From contig OU862909.1 of assembly GCA_917880885.1 (NCBI GenBank), positions 36,268,405 through 36,332,404 of the forward strand: a stretch of DNA of 64,000 nucleotides, given 5' to 3'. Below, piece by piece: positions 38,030 to 50,822 of the stretch. Source of the stretch: Limnephilus marmoratus (Eukaryota; Arthropoda; Insecta; Trichoptera; Limnephilidae). A program made the position numbers and the translations under genes. Every line of letters starts with the position of its first letter. Position 1 is the first letter of the stretch. The notes beneath the pieces are model-generated. The model did not search any database. It saw only the letters and a list, made by a program, of their open reading frames with translations, and had not been told where the DNA came from.

Positions 38030-38225
38030 AAATTAATTACGCATCAAAACAATTTTAAAAGAAATTCAAATCGTTCCAGCCACAGACGTGGCGCCAGTGA
38101 GTATTTTGTACCCCACCGTAAAACTAGGTTGGCCCAAAGAAATATTAGTTTTATTGCTCCAAAAATGTATAATTCATTACGTACAACCTTTAAAGAGACC
38201 ACGTCTTTCATTTCAATCTTATAAA
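38030..38225 (+). mobile_element. LINE 3' fragment (reverse transcriptase tail)
   Basis: Reads EYFVPHRKTRLAQRNISFIAPK-, the C-terminal end of a non-LTR RT. It resumes at 40205-40490 after the insertion of 38229-40200. Counterpart of 21000-21330. Confidence 0.75.
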
Positions 38226-38228
38226 AAA

Positions 38229-39640
38229 CTAGCTTTTTCCCGCGGCTTCGCTCGCATGGTATTAGGGGATTTCCACTCAGCCTGCTCCACCTTCCCTCTC
38301 CCCACTCCACTCCCCCATCAATCCCCCTTCCCCTCCCCTCCCCGAACTCCACTCCCCCATCAATCCCCCCCCCTCCCCCTCCACCCACCCTTTCCTCCAC
38401 CCCTCCCCCTTCCCTTCCTTCCCTCCCCGCTCTTCCATTCCACTCCGCCTCCTCCACCTTCCCTCTCTCCACTCCACTCCCCTCATCAACTCCCTTTCCC
38501 TCTCCCTCCACCCACCACTCGCCTCACCCCCTACCCCTCCACATTCCCTTTCCCCACACCACTCCCCCCCCATCAACCTTCTTCCCCCCCACCCCCTACC
38601 CCTACCCACATCCTCCTCCATCCTTCCCCTTTCCCCTTCCTTCCCTCCCCCCTCTCCATCCCCTAACCCCCTCCCCCCACCCTCCTCCCCCTCCCCTTCC
38701 CCCTTCCACCAACACCCTCCCAACACCCCCTCCCCCCTCCCCACTCCCCCCACTCACCTCTCGCATTCCGATACATTCAGTTTTCTAACTGCTCGCATGC
38801 CACCTATTATAATTTCTTATACAAATTTCATAATGCCAGAACTCAACGGTAGTTTTATACAAAAAAACGAAAAACAAATTTATCCAATTTGGTTCAGTCG
38901 TTCGGGTTTATACATTTCGCATACATACGTATATTTCGGTCATTCATTTTTAGAGATAGTTATTAAGTGCGAATTATTATTCTTCTTTTTATATTCTACC
39001 AAAAATCCAGTACGGTCGTTTTATACTTAAAAAATGCGATACCTGTTTATCCAATTAAAACAATAATTGTTCTGTGATGTCAAAATTTGAGAATGACATT
39101 TTACAAAACAAAGATTCTTAAATAAAAATTCTATTTTAGAAAATATTTAAATTAGCGAAGTACCTACTTCTCTATTAAATGGAATCGATTAAAGAATTAT
39201 AAATATCTTACTAATCGTGCCACCTATTGCAATTTTTTCATACAAATTTCGTAATGCCCGAGCTCTGTGCTATAGCCTGTTTATATTATTGTTAAGTTTC
39301 ATTAAAATCCATTCAGTAAAGTAGGAATTAGTATTTTATACGTATTTGAATTTTAACATCAAAGGGATGTCCATAGTAACCTAATTTAAAAAAAAACATC
39401 GTTTCCAAGGCGACAATTGGCGTTTGCAATAAATCGATTTTGTTAACGACAGAAAACGTATGAAAAATAATTTCATAACGCCAGAGATTATTCATAACGC
39501 CAGAGCTTACCAATAAATATAGTCTATAGATCTCGCAAATAATGTAGCTTTCTATTAGTGAAAGAATTTTTAAAATCTATTTAGTAGTTTTTGTGTGAAA
39601 GAGTAACAAACATACATCCATACAAACTTTCACCTTTTTT
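38229..39640 (+). repeat. SINE/RTE-like element with 490-bp pyrimidine tract
   Basis: Begins 'actagctttttcccgcggct', ends near 'acatccatacaaactttc'. 38270-38760 is almost purely C and T. No coding function; apparent proline-rich frames are artefacts of base composition. Confidence 0.7.
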
Positions 39641-39829
39641 TTACGCACCAGATTTAAATGTCCAGGTTAAATTTTCCCCACAGGAAAAACTAAACCCTTT
39701 CACACACTTTCCCAAATGATCATCTAGTCAACCCACGCGATTCAATTGCACTATATAAGTATTATAAATACAAAATAATACAAGAACAACATGTTAAACT
39801 ACTAGAGACCAAATGGGAATATAATTCAC

Positions 39830-40135
39830 CGACTCCAGATATTTTCATATCAGAGGGTTCGGCTCTGTGGCATTTCTAATTGAACCTATAAATCCTACTG
39901 ATCCCTCAATATAAATATTTAAAAAATCTTTTGTAATCCTACATGTATTTAAAATTACTGATTTTTGCATTTTTATATACAAATTCTTTGATAAATCTAA
40001 TATGGTTAAATTTTGAATCAGATTCCTAGGTATTATGCCAGTGGCCGAAATAACAAATGGTAATATTTTTATAGTCCGAGAATGCCAAATTCTTTTAATC
40101 TCATTTCCTAAATCTGTGTATTTTCTAATTTTTAT
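39830..40135 (-). mobile_element. LINE C-terminal fragment
   Basis: Minus strand reads KYTDLGNEIKRIWHSRTIKI and VISATGIIPRNLIQNL, resembling the extreme C-terminal domain of RTE/R2-like reverse transcriptases (normally ...IPVVIGATG). Short and isolated. Confidence 0.6.
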
Positions 40136-40550
40136 AATATTATGTATTATTATAAATTATATTATTATTTATTTTATATATTATTATATATTATTTAAGT
40201 AGGAAGTAGGATATATCGAAACTCGGCTAAAAAAACACTGAAACAGATATTTTTTAGTTTTAATAAAGCCAGACAGCTTTTAGAAAAGGTATTGTTTGCC
40301 ATGTTTTTATCTTTTAATTGCACTTATAACATTAATTCTCCACAAAACTTTCATAAATGCGTTAATAACTATGTAGACTGTTATTATGCTCTAGTTTTTT
40401 ATTGTACTTATACAGTAAGTCTTTTTAAATACCTTAATTTATATTTGATACTTAAATCTCCACTTTAATCATAGAAATAAAATAAAAAACGAGTGTGCTT
40501 TAGACTACACGACTGAAGTGAAACTTCACTAACTTATACCCTCTCAACTT

Positions 40551-40740
40551 CCGTTCGCCTCGCCCGATCATACTTTGCATATCGCTCCCGTCACGAATTC
40601 ACCAGCTTACTCCCCAAGTCAAGTGTGCGTAAAGGCCCGACCGTTCGCCTCGCCCGATCACACTTTTAGTAACGCTTTCGTCACGCATTCACCAGCTTAC
40701 TCCCCAAGTCAAGCTTGCGAAAAGAAGTTTTACTTCAAAA
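40551..40740. repeat. Two-unit direct repeat of about 95 bp
   Basis: Both units contain 'cgttcgcctcgcccgatca' and 'accagcttactccccaagtc'. Function unknown; specific to copy B. Confidence 0.7.
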
Positions 40741-41127
40741 TTTAAATTTAACAAAAAAAAATTATAACATGTGAAATCTTTGAACTGTTTTGTTGTTACC
40801 TTCAACATTGTAATATTTCCGTTTGTTTGCAATGAAAAATTAACATTATTGTTAATAACTAAATAATTCCTAGACTTTATGATGTTGTTAAATTTGAGAT
40901 ATTTGCACGCGGATTGTTTATAATGTATTTTGTTTTGACGCTTTTATGTAAACTTTTTTGTGTTTCTAATTAAAAATAAATCCTCCTAAAAACAACTTTC
41001 TTTTATTTTGCTGTGTATTCCTGCTCTCTTAAAAAAATAAGTTCATTTAGGCTTGGCGAAAAATTCATTTCATTTAACAAAATATTTCCAAAATAACTCT
41101 AATCGTAATCCGATATGTGATTGTTAA

Positions 41128-41349
41128 CAGAGTTGCGATAAGGCAGACATGCAATATTATCCATCCAATATCTTAAAATTATCTCAAAATTTGATTGTCA
41201 CATCAAGAGATTATTTTGGTTCATACTATGTACGTCCATAATTCGTTTTTGTTAGAGTTATCATCACTTTGAAAACTGAGTTGTTGGAAGTCATACGTCT
41301 AGTATTACTTGTTTTAAATAACAAAATACTTTCGTCAAACACGGACAGA
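41128..41349 (+). promoter_or_regulatory. Conserved 5' block upstream of gene 3
   Basis: Close match to 28622-28832. It begins directly at the TTAA (41124-41127) that corresponds to the piggyBac-like insertion site in the gene 2 copy, so its link to the older flank is uninterrupted here. Confidence 0.4.
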
Positions 41350-42057
41350 ATGGAGCGACCAAATAGGATAACCATTGACAATTCTGAGAAATCAGAAGTG
41401 TCAGTCATGGAGTTAGTAGATAAACTACAAGGCTCTACCCCAAAGGCAACGGATAGGATGGCGAAACCACAACAATTAACCAAGGAGATTGAGGTGGAAC
41501 CGCGACCAATACTCATGGACAGAATGGCTCCCTCGGAAGTTCCATCTGAGAACACACATGCGTTAACCAAGGATCTCATTGAGGAACTATCGAATGTCAT
41601 TGTTTTGGATCCACAAGACCCAGTTGCGGATAAGTTGGCACCTACGGAAGGCTTAACCAAGGACCTTATTATTGAGGACCCACCAGCATCGACGTTCAAC
41701 ACTTTGGAGGCACCACTGGCACCATCAATCAACACCTTGGAAGCATCAGTAGCACCATCAGTCAACACCTTGGAGGCACCAATAGCACCATCAGTCAACA
41801 CCTTGGAGGCACCAGTTACACCATCAGTCAACACCTTGGAGGCACCACTAACACCATCAGTCAACACCTTGGAGGCACCGCTAGCACCTGTCGTGAACAC
41901 GCTGGAGAAACCATTAATAGCGACCTTGAGACCCCAGGTCACCGTTCATCAGGGAAGAATTGAAGGACTCAACTTGAAAACCGACTCAGGATTTCCATAC
42001 AAGGCGTTCTTAGGCGTTCCATATGCCAAGCCACCAATCGGAAATCTGAGATTCAAG
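41350..42057 (+). CDS. Gene 3 exon 1 (extension plus esterase N-terminus)
   Basis: 236 codons and the same length as gene 2 exon 1, with substitutions but no frame disruption. The donor is AAG|GTATTT. Confidence 0.85.
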
Positions 42058-45000
42058 GTATTTAATATATTTTTTATTTCATTTTCGTATTTGTTTGCTT
42101 GTATTGCACAATTATTTTGTCGAATACTTTTAAAATATGTCTAGCCAAATTATACAATCATTCATTCACTAGCTTTTGTCCCCAGCTTCGCTCGCATAGT
42201 ATTAGGGGTGTTCCCACACCGCCTCCTCCACCTTCCCTATCCCTACTCCATTCCTCCCCCCCTTCCCCCCCTCACCTCTCCCCCCCTCTCCCACTTGCCG
42301 CCCATACCCCTTCCACCTCCCCCCTCCATACCCTTTACATTAATTTTTCGAACAGCTCGCGTGCCACCTATTAAAGCGTAACAATCAAACACACGCAGTT
42401 TCGCATTTATAATATTAGCAGATTAGTATAATTTTAACTATCAAAGGAATCTCCATAGTAACCTAAACAAATAACAAAATGACAGCGCACGTCAAATAAT
42501 TACTTATAGTTACCAACCAACGCTTTGCTTTTCGTCTGGACAATAAACTTATAATAAATAATTTCATAACACAAGAGCTTATTCATAACGCCAGAGCTTA
42601 CCAATACATACAGCCTATATTACTCGCAAATAATGTAGCTTTCTATTAGTGAAAGAATTTTTAAAGTCCATTCAGTATTTTTTGCGTGAAAGAGTAACAA
42701 ACATACATCCATACCAACTTTCACATTTATAATATTAGTAAGATTAATTTTTTCCACTGGTACATATAAAATTTAGAGGTTACTGATGTTTATTTTGATT
42801 AAAAAAATTGTATTTCTGAAGTATTTTAGCCCTGAAAATAATCTTGTAAAAATAAATAGACATACCGTGAATCCTTTATATTTATAAAAGTTTGGTTGTG
42901 TTGACGAAGGGCTACAAATATTAACGTAGAGTAATTTGTATCTAAGGTAGGCCGAGAAGGTTTTTGAACTACCGTATTATTCTGTTGAAATCTTTGCAGT
43001 TGGAGGTGTCATTTTTAAAGAAGATTAATAAATCAATATTAATCTTCTTATCCCAATTAGCAACATAGATAGATAACAAATTGTGATTTTTACCAGTGAT
43101 TTTACATAACCAATATAATAAATCATAGACATGCACATGTGGATGATAGATTTTTTCACAAATTAATTTTTAACGTAATTGTAACACCTACTTGATGACG
43201 AGGTGCCTCACGTGAAAAATGACGTAACGTTTCTAGTAAAGACGTTTTAAGAGTTTTAATGATAAGAGTCGCGGCAGGCCCGCTTTTGCATCCCTATAAA
43301 TCACATCTCTTTTGTAATGTTCTCGCATTCAATCATCAAAAATAAACTGCATGTCAATATTAAGATGCAGTTACTTATTTTAATATTGTTTAAAAACAGA
43401 TTGTGCCGTAGACAACATTTGTCCATCATTCATAATTTTGCTGCAACGGTGCGGAATTGTCTATGAATTAGTGGTGTGTAGGTTCAGCTGAAGTTGGAGC
43501 TAGGCTCTTGAACTCGGGTACTTCGCGAGAAGCGGGTCCTACTCCTATTCCTGTTTAAATCGACTACTCCCAGAGAACCCGGTCCAGGACTCGAACTCAG
43601 AGCCGGAACCCGAATGCTTCCACCGGAGTCCCCGTGTTCGCGGTCCAAACCACTCGCGAGTATGGAGGGAGCAGGTCGCGGGTTCGAGTTATTTTGCGGG
43701 TCACGGCTCCGAGGTCTGGCTCAACTTACCCATCTCTAATATGAATAGGTCTCTTATCAATTAATCCCTCAGGCTAATTTCTTCGGATTTCGGAACAACT
43801 TATATAGGTCTCAGAGAAATCATTGTGTCCCTTGTGTCCCCTTCTTAGAAATGATGTTAGAAAAAGAAAATACCATGCTTTATGTTCAAATCTAAAAGTT
43901 AACCATAAAATAATAAAAATGTACCTACATCGTTATAAAACTAAGGTTTCCCACTGCAATTTGAAACTAGAGATATTTATTAATTATTTTTACATGAAAC
44001 GACAAAAAAGTAAGTTTTATGGTCAACTTACTTTTTGTTTCAACTTACTCGTTTACAATACATTTGCCTAATAAAATGAGTGTGCGTTTTTTTTTCTTTA
44101 TCGCTAACTTTAGTTAGAAAAAGGTAAAGGGGGCCATTTTTAAAAGTTTCTTTAGTTTGAATAAAAGAAAACCTGTATTTATTTCGAATTATTTCTTTAT
44201 CATTAATTTTAGTTAGAAGAAAGGAAAGGGGGCCATGTTTAAAAGTTTCTTTTGTTTGCATTAAAAAAATAAGTATTTAGAAAATTATATGTTAATTTGA
44301 ATAATAAAATTATAAAACGTATTTCATCACCTTTCAAAAACAGTTTTTAGTTTTCGGATGCGTTAAGAAATATTCCATTTATTTGGATTTAATTGTGAAG
44401 CGGAAATATTTTGATTTTCCGACAAAATAGGCCTGAGGCCTGAAAGGTTAAGATATTTCACCATTTTCGACTAAATTCTACCCAACACAAAACATACATT
44501 TACTTTTAGGATCCTCAACCAGCCGACCATTGGGAAGGAGTACGCGACGCAACGGCAGAGGGAAACGAGAGCCCGCAGTTTGAAATGATGAGAAAAACTT
44601 TCCGAGGAAAAGAGGACTGCCTTTTCCTAAACGTCTATACTCCGCAAGGGGCTACCACCGACTCAGCCTTGCCTGTGATGTTTTGGATACACGGCGGTGG
44701 ATTCAATTTGGGCTCCGGTGGCAAGGAGATGTACGGACCTGATTACCTCGTGGACAAGGACGTCGTCCTCGTGACCATCAACTACAGGCTCGGCCCTCTC
44801 GGGTTCCTGTGCCTGAACACCGCTGAATGTCCAGGAAATGCCGGACTTAAAGATCAGGTTATGGCTTTGAAGTGGGTTAACGATAACATACGTCAATTTG
44901 GAGGCAATCCTAAAAATATTACCATCTTCGGAGAGAGCGCTGGATCTATGTCCGCACACTACCTCACAATGTCTCCAATGGCTAAAGGTCTATTTGGTAA

Positions 45001-46180
45001 AGCCATTTTCCAGTCGGGATCCAGCGCCAGCGAATGGGCCGTCCAATCTGATCCCCTTGTAATCGCAACAAAATTGGCAGAGCTATTGGGATTCAAAAAT
45101 AGTCACAACAAGAACATAAATGATCTTTTGAGGTTCTTGACCAACATCCCATATGAATCATTGATCAAAGCTGCCAATGCACCTGAACTCGGTGACGGAA
45201 CTGGGATGCCATTTTCGCCGGTTATTGAAAAACCATTCCCACCAAAAAAGGCTATTCTTACTGAAAGCGCCAGGAACCTTCAGACGCTTGGTAAATATAA
45301 CAAAGTCCCAACAATTTCCGGAGTCACTTCCAACGAAGGGGTCCTTTTTACCATGAAATTAGCTGGCTTGAATTTGGAGACGATTACATTGGATCAATTG
45401 ATTCCTGATTTCCAAGAATACATCCCGAAAGAGTTGAAGATAAAACTGAATGCCGCTAACCGATATGTCGCTGCAAATAAAATAAAGGAATTCTATTTTG
45501 CCACCCAGGACAACCTTATCGAAAAATTCTGCACTTTGATGTCCGACTTTTCGTTTATTAGAGATACGGAATACTCCGTGAAGATGTTCTCGAAGGTTGT
45601 TCCTGCGACATACTACTACAGATTTTCCTATGTTGGATCGCTGAATACCATGAAGCACATTTTGAAGGTCCCTTATTCCGGCTCAGCGCACGGAGATGAC
45701 TTGAGGTACTTCTTCAAAGCTTCCTCCGAGGAACTGAAGCAACAGGTGGCCTCTGCCCAGGACATTGCTGTTATACAATTTGTCACCGAGATGTGGACCA
45801 ACTTTGCTAAAACTGGGTGAGTTCTTAATGATTTTTCCGTAATAAAATACCTAACGATAATTATCTGTTATTCCGTAGTCTAATATATGTGTGTATATAC
45901 GTAGGTAAATCTTATCTGTAATAAGGAGACCTTATTGCCTGGCGGTAATTTCAACCACCCGACCAGCAAATTATCAAAGTAGAAATAAACAATATAAAAA
46001 ACTGTAATATTTTCTTTCAGAAACCCAACCCCGGCCCTGTCGGATAACATCAAAACCCTGTGGAAGCCAGTCAACGAGAAGGAATTCAATTGTTACGACA
46101 TCAGTGAAGACAGCACTCTGATTCAGAACCCGTTCCTGGAGAGGGCCAAATTCTGGGAGGAACTGAACACCATTCAGTAA
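41350..46180 (+). CDS. Carboxylesterase gene 3 with N-terminal repeat extension (3 exons, about 724 aa)
   Basis: Closest relative of gene 2, same exon lengths: 41350-42057, 44510-45816 and 46021-46180. The start at MERPNRIT has CAGAATGG context; the frame stays open upstream but has no ATG before a TAA at 41239. Seven 11-residue repeats precede the esterase body. Catalytic features sit at the same residues as in gene 2: HGGGF 297-301, Ser379, Glu512, His630 (SAHGD), Trp412. It is reading-frame intact and almost certainly functional. It lies in the second copy of a large tandem duplication. Its last ~500 bp of exon 2 is much closer to gene 4 than to gene 2, suggesting gene conversion. Cytosolic, substrate unknown. 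Confidence 0.9.
41698..41928 (+). repeat. 33-bp coding tandem repeat, 7 units (gene 3)
   Basis: Same 11-codon unit as gene 2. Unit 2 reads NTLEASVAPSV, which is shared with gene 4 but not gene 2. Confidence 0.95.
42058..44509. other. Gene 3 intron 1
   Basis: Aligns with gene 2 intron 1 apart from a SINE-like insertion (42168-42750) and a local duplication near 44085-44250 ('ttagttagaa...gggggccat' twice). Serves as the empty-site reference for the LINE in gene 4. Confidence 0.75.
42168..42750 (+). repeat. SINE/RTE-like element, copy in gene 3 intron 1
   Basis: Begins 'actagcttttgtccccagct', has a 120-bp CT-rich stretch, ends 'cacatttataatattagtaa', a typical tail of these insect elements. 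Confidence 0.7.
44510..45816 (+). CDS. Gene 3 exon 2 (catalytic core)
   Basis: Acceptor ACTTTTAG, donor GG|GTGAGT. Encodes HGGGFNLGS, GESAGSMS, TSNEGVLF and GSAHGDD. Confidence 0.95.
46021..46180 (+). CDS. Gene 3 exon 3 (C-terminus)
   Basis: Acceptor TTTCTTTCAG; encodes NPTPALSDN through LNTIQ, then TAA. The preceding intron is 204 bp and aligns with gene 2 intron 2. Confidence 0.93.
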
Positions 46181-46562
46181 ACATCTAGAAAAACATAACA
46201 TAACATAAGCGCGGTATCATCTGCATACAACAGGCAACATGGCTCACATACATTGCTTACTTTTGCACCCAAGCCTTTCAAATATAGCTTGTTCTTTTAA
46301 ATTGTTCACAATGGCGCCCAAGACTACACATTTCAATTCTTGCATACTAAATCTATTTTTCAGAATGATGAACATATTTTTTGACATCATTTTTCTACTT
46401 ACTAATTTGTAAGATAACATGATATGTGACATAAAATTAAATAAGATATCTATTATGATAAACTACAAATTCATCGAGAATTAGTTATGACTTATGACTT
46501 TACTTTCCAACGTCTCGATCACTGATTATATTATGATTATTATTTATGAAGGCCAATTTGGC

Positions 46563-46568
46563 AATAAA
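46563..46568 (+). terminator. Candidate poly(A) signal of gene 3
   Basis: AATAAA 383 bp after the gene 3 stop. The aligned position in gene 2 reads ATTAAA (33631-33636). I see no AATAAA within 400 bp of the gene 1 stop, and gene 4's 3' end is cut off by the window end. Confidence 0.35.
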
Positions 46569-47007
46569 ATGTATCGGTTTTTGATCCAAAAACTTTAAAA
46601 ATCTTAGAAGTTTATATTTATATTTATCTTTATATTAATGTTATCAAAAATATGTATCTCCCCTGTTCATTTTTATGTGCACAAGAGTCTCAACTGATCC
46701 CAACCATCTGGAGCCTGTGAGACAATGGAATTCCTAACAAATTGAAGTATGTCTTGAGGCTGAGGGTAGTAGAGAGGGGAAGGATTTGGGGAAGAGGAAA
46801 ATGGGGAAGTACCTTGCTTTTCAGATCTGGTCATTAAACAATGCTAAATTCAGTAAAGAAACATTTTAATTCTTATTGGTGGTCTTCCACCAGGGCGATA
46901 TTGAAAGTAACTTCCACTCTGGAACGTGCCGCAAATATGCTCGTACTATATGTATATTATTTTTAATTAATAATATAATGATTTAATTATTATTTATTTT
47001 TTACGTT

Positions 47008-47440
47008 AGTTCCGGGCAGGAGGCCCTGAGGAAAACAAATTCCCTCAGCGAATATGTAATCTTCGGGGATGCTGTGTGGATGGTCTTTTTGCTTAAAGAA
47101 AGGAGAGGAAGTTCTGGGAAAGAAAAATGCATGAGGGGTGGGTAGGAATACGTTCAGGAGTAACGGACGTATGAATCCATCCCTCCCACTGCCTGGAGGG
47201 ATGGACCGGATGGAGAGGTCTAGGTTAAGTTTCCCTCAACCTATCTCTCCCGATCCGGCCCGCCACACAGTTGCTGGGCAAACCATTGACCGCCAAGACC
47301 TAGACACACCTCACCCCATGATCCTCACCTCATCCTGCTAAGTCACTAAACGCAGTGAACTACCAGCGGTTACCTGTGTCAGGGTGTTGTTTATCCAATA
47401 AATGGTTCCCGAGGCAATGGTACCCATACCCGCCTTCCGT
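47008..47440 (+). repeat. Interspersed repeat family A, copy 6
   Basis: Positional counterpart of copy 3 downstream of gene 2. Confidence 0.75.
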
Positions 47441-47594
47441 ATTGAAACATCAAAAATAAGGAAGCGGTAAGAATAAGGAAGTGGTAAATGTGAAAAATAT
47501 GTGTGATGTGGTAAAATTTCAATTTTCATGTAAAAACCCAGATGACCTCCGAGGTGATTCGGTTGAATCGTCTGAACCCTGAAGCCGCAAATAC

Positions 47595-48775
47595 TTTATT
47601 TTATTTTATTATTTTTTTTTATTTTTATTTATTTATTTTAGCATATAAAATATAATATACATTTAGATAATGTAGTAATTTGCGTACATGTTCATTTTAA
47701 AATACGTATACCACTCTTCCATGGAAGCATTAGCTTGTGTCCGGAAGAGTAGTGTACATTTTTAATGCCAGATATATTTAAGTTCTTAAATTACAATGTG
47801 AATGTAAAAAACAATAAGTTGTAAGTTCGGTGATATGTAAATAGTTGCTAAAAACAATACAAAATTTAACTTATTTGAAGAACAGACTATCACTTGGAAA
47901 CTGAGTTATAAGTAGTTGTTCTTGAGATTAGATTAGTCGGAAACTTTTTTGTTTTGTTTTTTTTTGTTATATTATCTTTAAAATATTTTTTAACAGTGTT
48001 TATTAATTGGATTTTATCATTAATTTTCCTAGTTTCATCCGGTAATCGGTTGAAAATAAGTCTTCCTTGATAAGTATAATAATTTTGTGCAAAGGAAGTG
48101 TTTAATTTTGGGCATGAGAAAATATATTTATGTCTAGTACGGTTTTCAGTTATAAATTGATATTTTTCTTTTTCTTTTATAGTTTGAATCAATGCATTTC
48201 TATTGTATAGATCTTTGAAAGTTGGTACTTGGAATTCCTTAAATAATTGATCCGTTGGGAAGTCAGAAGGTTTTTTCAATATGATTTTAATTATTAGCCT
48301 CTGCACAACTTCAATTGGGGAAAGATTAGTTTTGTATGCGGATCCCCAGCTAATGATAGCATATTGTAAAGTTGATTGAACCAAAGCGTAATATATTAGA
48401 TATAAGTTTTTTACAGATAAAAAATTTGTGATTCTTAAAAATATATAAATCAATTTTCTAAATTTTTTTACAACTTGACACATTTGTTCCTTCCATTTCA
48501 AATTTTTATCGATAATGACTCCTAGATATTTGATTGTGTTTGTTGTTTTTAATATTGTGCAGTTTTGGATACAATAATTTTTACTATGTGTTTTGGAATT
48601 ATCATGGATGATGATGTCAATATTTTTAGGGGTATCATTTTTGTGTATTGCAAATGGAATTACAAATGTTTTATCACCATTTAGTGATAGTAAATTTACG
48701 TCGAAGAAATTCTTTAAAATATTTATGTCTTCGGTGGCTTTAAATGTTACTTTTTCCCAAGTTTTATCGAAACCT
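47595..48775 (-). mobile_element. 5'-truncated LINE, RT C-terminal part
   Basis: Minus frame 48501-47890 (203 aa) has VKNLYLIYYALVQSTLQYAI and ISWGSAYKT, then an A/T-rich tail of ATTTATTT type. The matching gene 2 flank (about 34785-34800) lacks it. Confidence 0.85.
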
Positions 48776-49645
48776 ACATGCGATGGAAAATACTTTCAGT
48801 ATCGCCCTAGTGAGAGGCAACCGTTCAGGATCAAACATTGCTTTTAGTGACCAGCTCTGAATAGCCAGGCACGGTCCAACCTTTCTCTTTCTTTTATTCT
48901 TCCTCGCCCTCACTTCTTTAATCTCGCAGTCAAATGAAGGGTATCTGTACTGTACTGTACGGGTACTGGCTTTGTTGTTTCTGATGTTTTTTAAAACGCT
49001 ATGGATTTTATTTGACGTTTTCCTGTGAGACTGAGCTATTATCATGTGCCTTACCCACAGGCAAACACTAAATGTTGTGTTGGGGGTTGGGGCTCTTCAA
49101 TAAATAATAATAGATCCTTGTTACAATCTGTTTTTTTTAAAATTATTTTTACGTGTTTTATTGTTTTTACGTGTTTGAATCAGTGAGACAATCTGAATAC
49201 ATAAAGTTTGGCCGGTAAACATCAATTTTACAAGAAATTTTCTTCCGAAACCTATAATAGCAAGATATGATTTCAACAAGACGGTGCGACACGCCACACG
49301 TCGAATGTATCGTTGGCAGTTAGTAACCGAGATGTTTGCAAGAAAACTCTTATCGATCCTTCCCCCCTTCCCCCCTTCCCCCCTTCCCCCCCTTCACTCT
49401 AATCTCCCACCTGACCCGATTCCTCCAGAATTCTTTCTCTGGGGATGCATTTAATGCTTCCACACCGAAGCCAAATGGCGGACGTCGAACAGCTGTGGCT
49501 ACGCTGTATCTTATCAGTTGCCTACAATTATTACGTAGAAGTATATATACGACATATTTCCAAACAATTATTATACCACTCTCCCGTAATAATATTGTCA
49601 CGCTAATGGTATGCGGTACGCGTGTGTTGATCGCCTACCGTTCGC

Positions 49646-50619
49646 ACAGTGGCATAGCTAGCATGGGTGGCACCCGGGGCGAATAACGTGGTGTCACCCC
49701 CCCCCCCCCCATTTTGGGAGCCATAGAGATACGAAAGAAAATATAAATAACGCCGTATTCAATATTTTTGCGACAGTATCTTTCGTATTTTTTTCCGCGG
49801 TCGGGTGTCACCTCCCGCAGGGGGTTGTGTCATCCCCCCGTCGGGTAGCACCCGGGGCGGTCCGTGGAGATGGCGATGGTCTCGGAACACGAGGCACCAT
49901 AGGCCCAGGTACAATTTCGCGCTTTACGCGGGAACAACATGAAAACTTCAAATCACGAACAATACATTATGCAGTCGCCCGATTGTGTCTGATCGTACAC
50001 TTTCCCGAAGTATTATTCCATTAAAACTTCAATTTAATTGACTGTCGTTTCTAGACCGGCTGCGCACAAGACCGGCATCAAAAAAAGAGTGCCAGACATG
50101 GAAGCCGCCTCCCGCTACCAAAAATAAAACCCGATTTTAGTGTTGCCATCATTCTTTGAAAAGAGAGTAACCTGAATTAAATGTATGGTACTTGAATATT
50201 GTTATGAAATAATTACTTCATAACAGTTTATGGGATACTTTGTCGAATGGCTTCGAAAAGTCTGTATACTCGTACATGCAGTCCATTTTGTATTTTCTGC
50301 AAAACATTGTATTATGTGGTTTAGAAATATTGTTTAGTTAGTTGCTGTAGATCTACCTTTGATAGAACCGTGTTGTTTTTGGTCAATTAATTTTCTTGTT
50401 ACTGTTGTATATAAAATTATGTTTGTGAAAGTTTAGATAGTTAACCACGTCCAAAATTTCACGTGCATGATCGTTTTCACTTTCGTTTGTGATAAGAACA
50501 CAGTTGTTTGCTTTCTATGGTAAGTTAAAATCCTCAAGAATAACAATAAATTAATGATTTTTATTAAATTTTTTAAATTCACTAAACTTTCTGGCCCAAC
50601 CGTTATCTTCTTGTTGCCA
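49646..50619. other. Region upstream of gene 4
   Basis: 49650-49900 has GC-rich DNA with C and G runs and an end 'cagtggcatagctag' reminiscent of hAT-type termini. The rest is AT-rich without ORFs or recognised repeats. Confidence 0.5.
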
Positions 50620-50822
50620 AATTTGAGATAAGGTGGACATAGAGTATTATCCGCTGAATATCTAAACGTTATCGTACGATTTGATTATCATATCAAATAT
50701 TTTTTGGATAGTATTACGTCCACAATCGTTTTATTAGAGATATCAGTGTGAAAACTGAGGTGTTGAAAGTCTAGTTTTCCCTGTTTTAAATAACAAAATA
50801 CTTCTGTCAAACACGGAACAGG
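50620..50822 (+). promoter_or_regulatory. Conserved 5' block upstream of gene 4
   Basis: Diverged counterpart of the gene 2 and gene 3 blocks, ending in the same 'ttttaaataacaaaatactt' segment before the ATG. In-frame stops (TAA, TAG) mark it as untranslated. Confidence 0.35.

Larger units (their letters stand above)
37449..49645. repeat. Tandem segmental duplication, copy B
   Basis: Contains the exon relic, gene 3 and its 3' flank. Extra in copy B: 38229-40200 (SINE-like plus LINE piece), the two-unit repeat near 40550, the SINE-like element at 42168-42750, and the LINE at 47595-48775. Confidence 0.82.

Noticed and set aside
38088..38753. Long proline- or glycine-rich frames on both strands
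   Set aside because: They arise from the pyrimidine tract, which rarely makes stops; no start context or homology.
47890..48501. Possible host gene of 203 aa
   Set aside because: It is the C-terminal part of a LINE reverse transcriptase with an AT-rich tail and an empty paralogous site.
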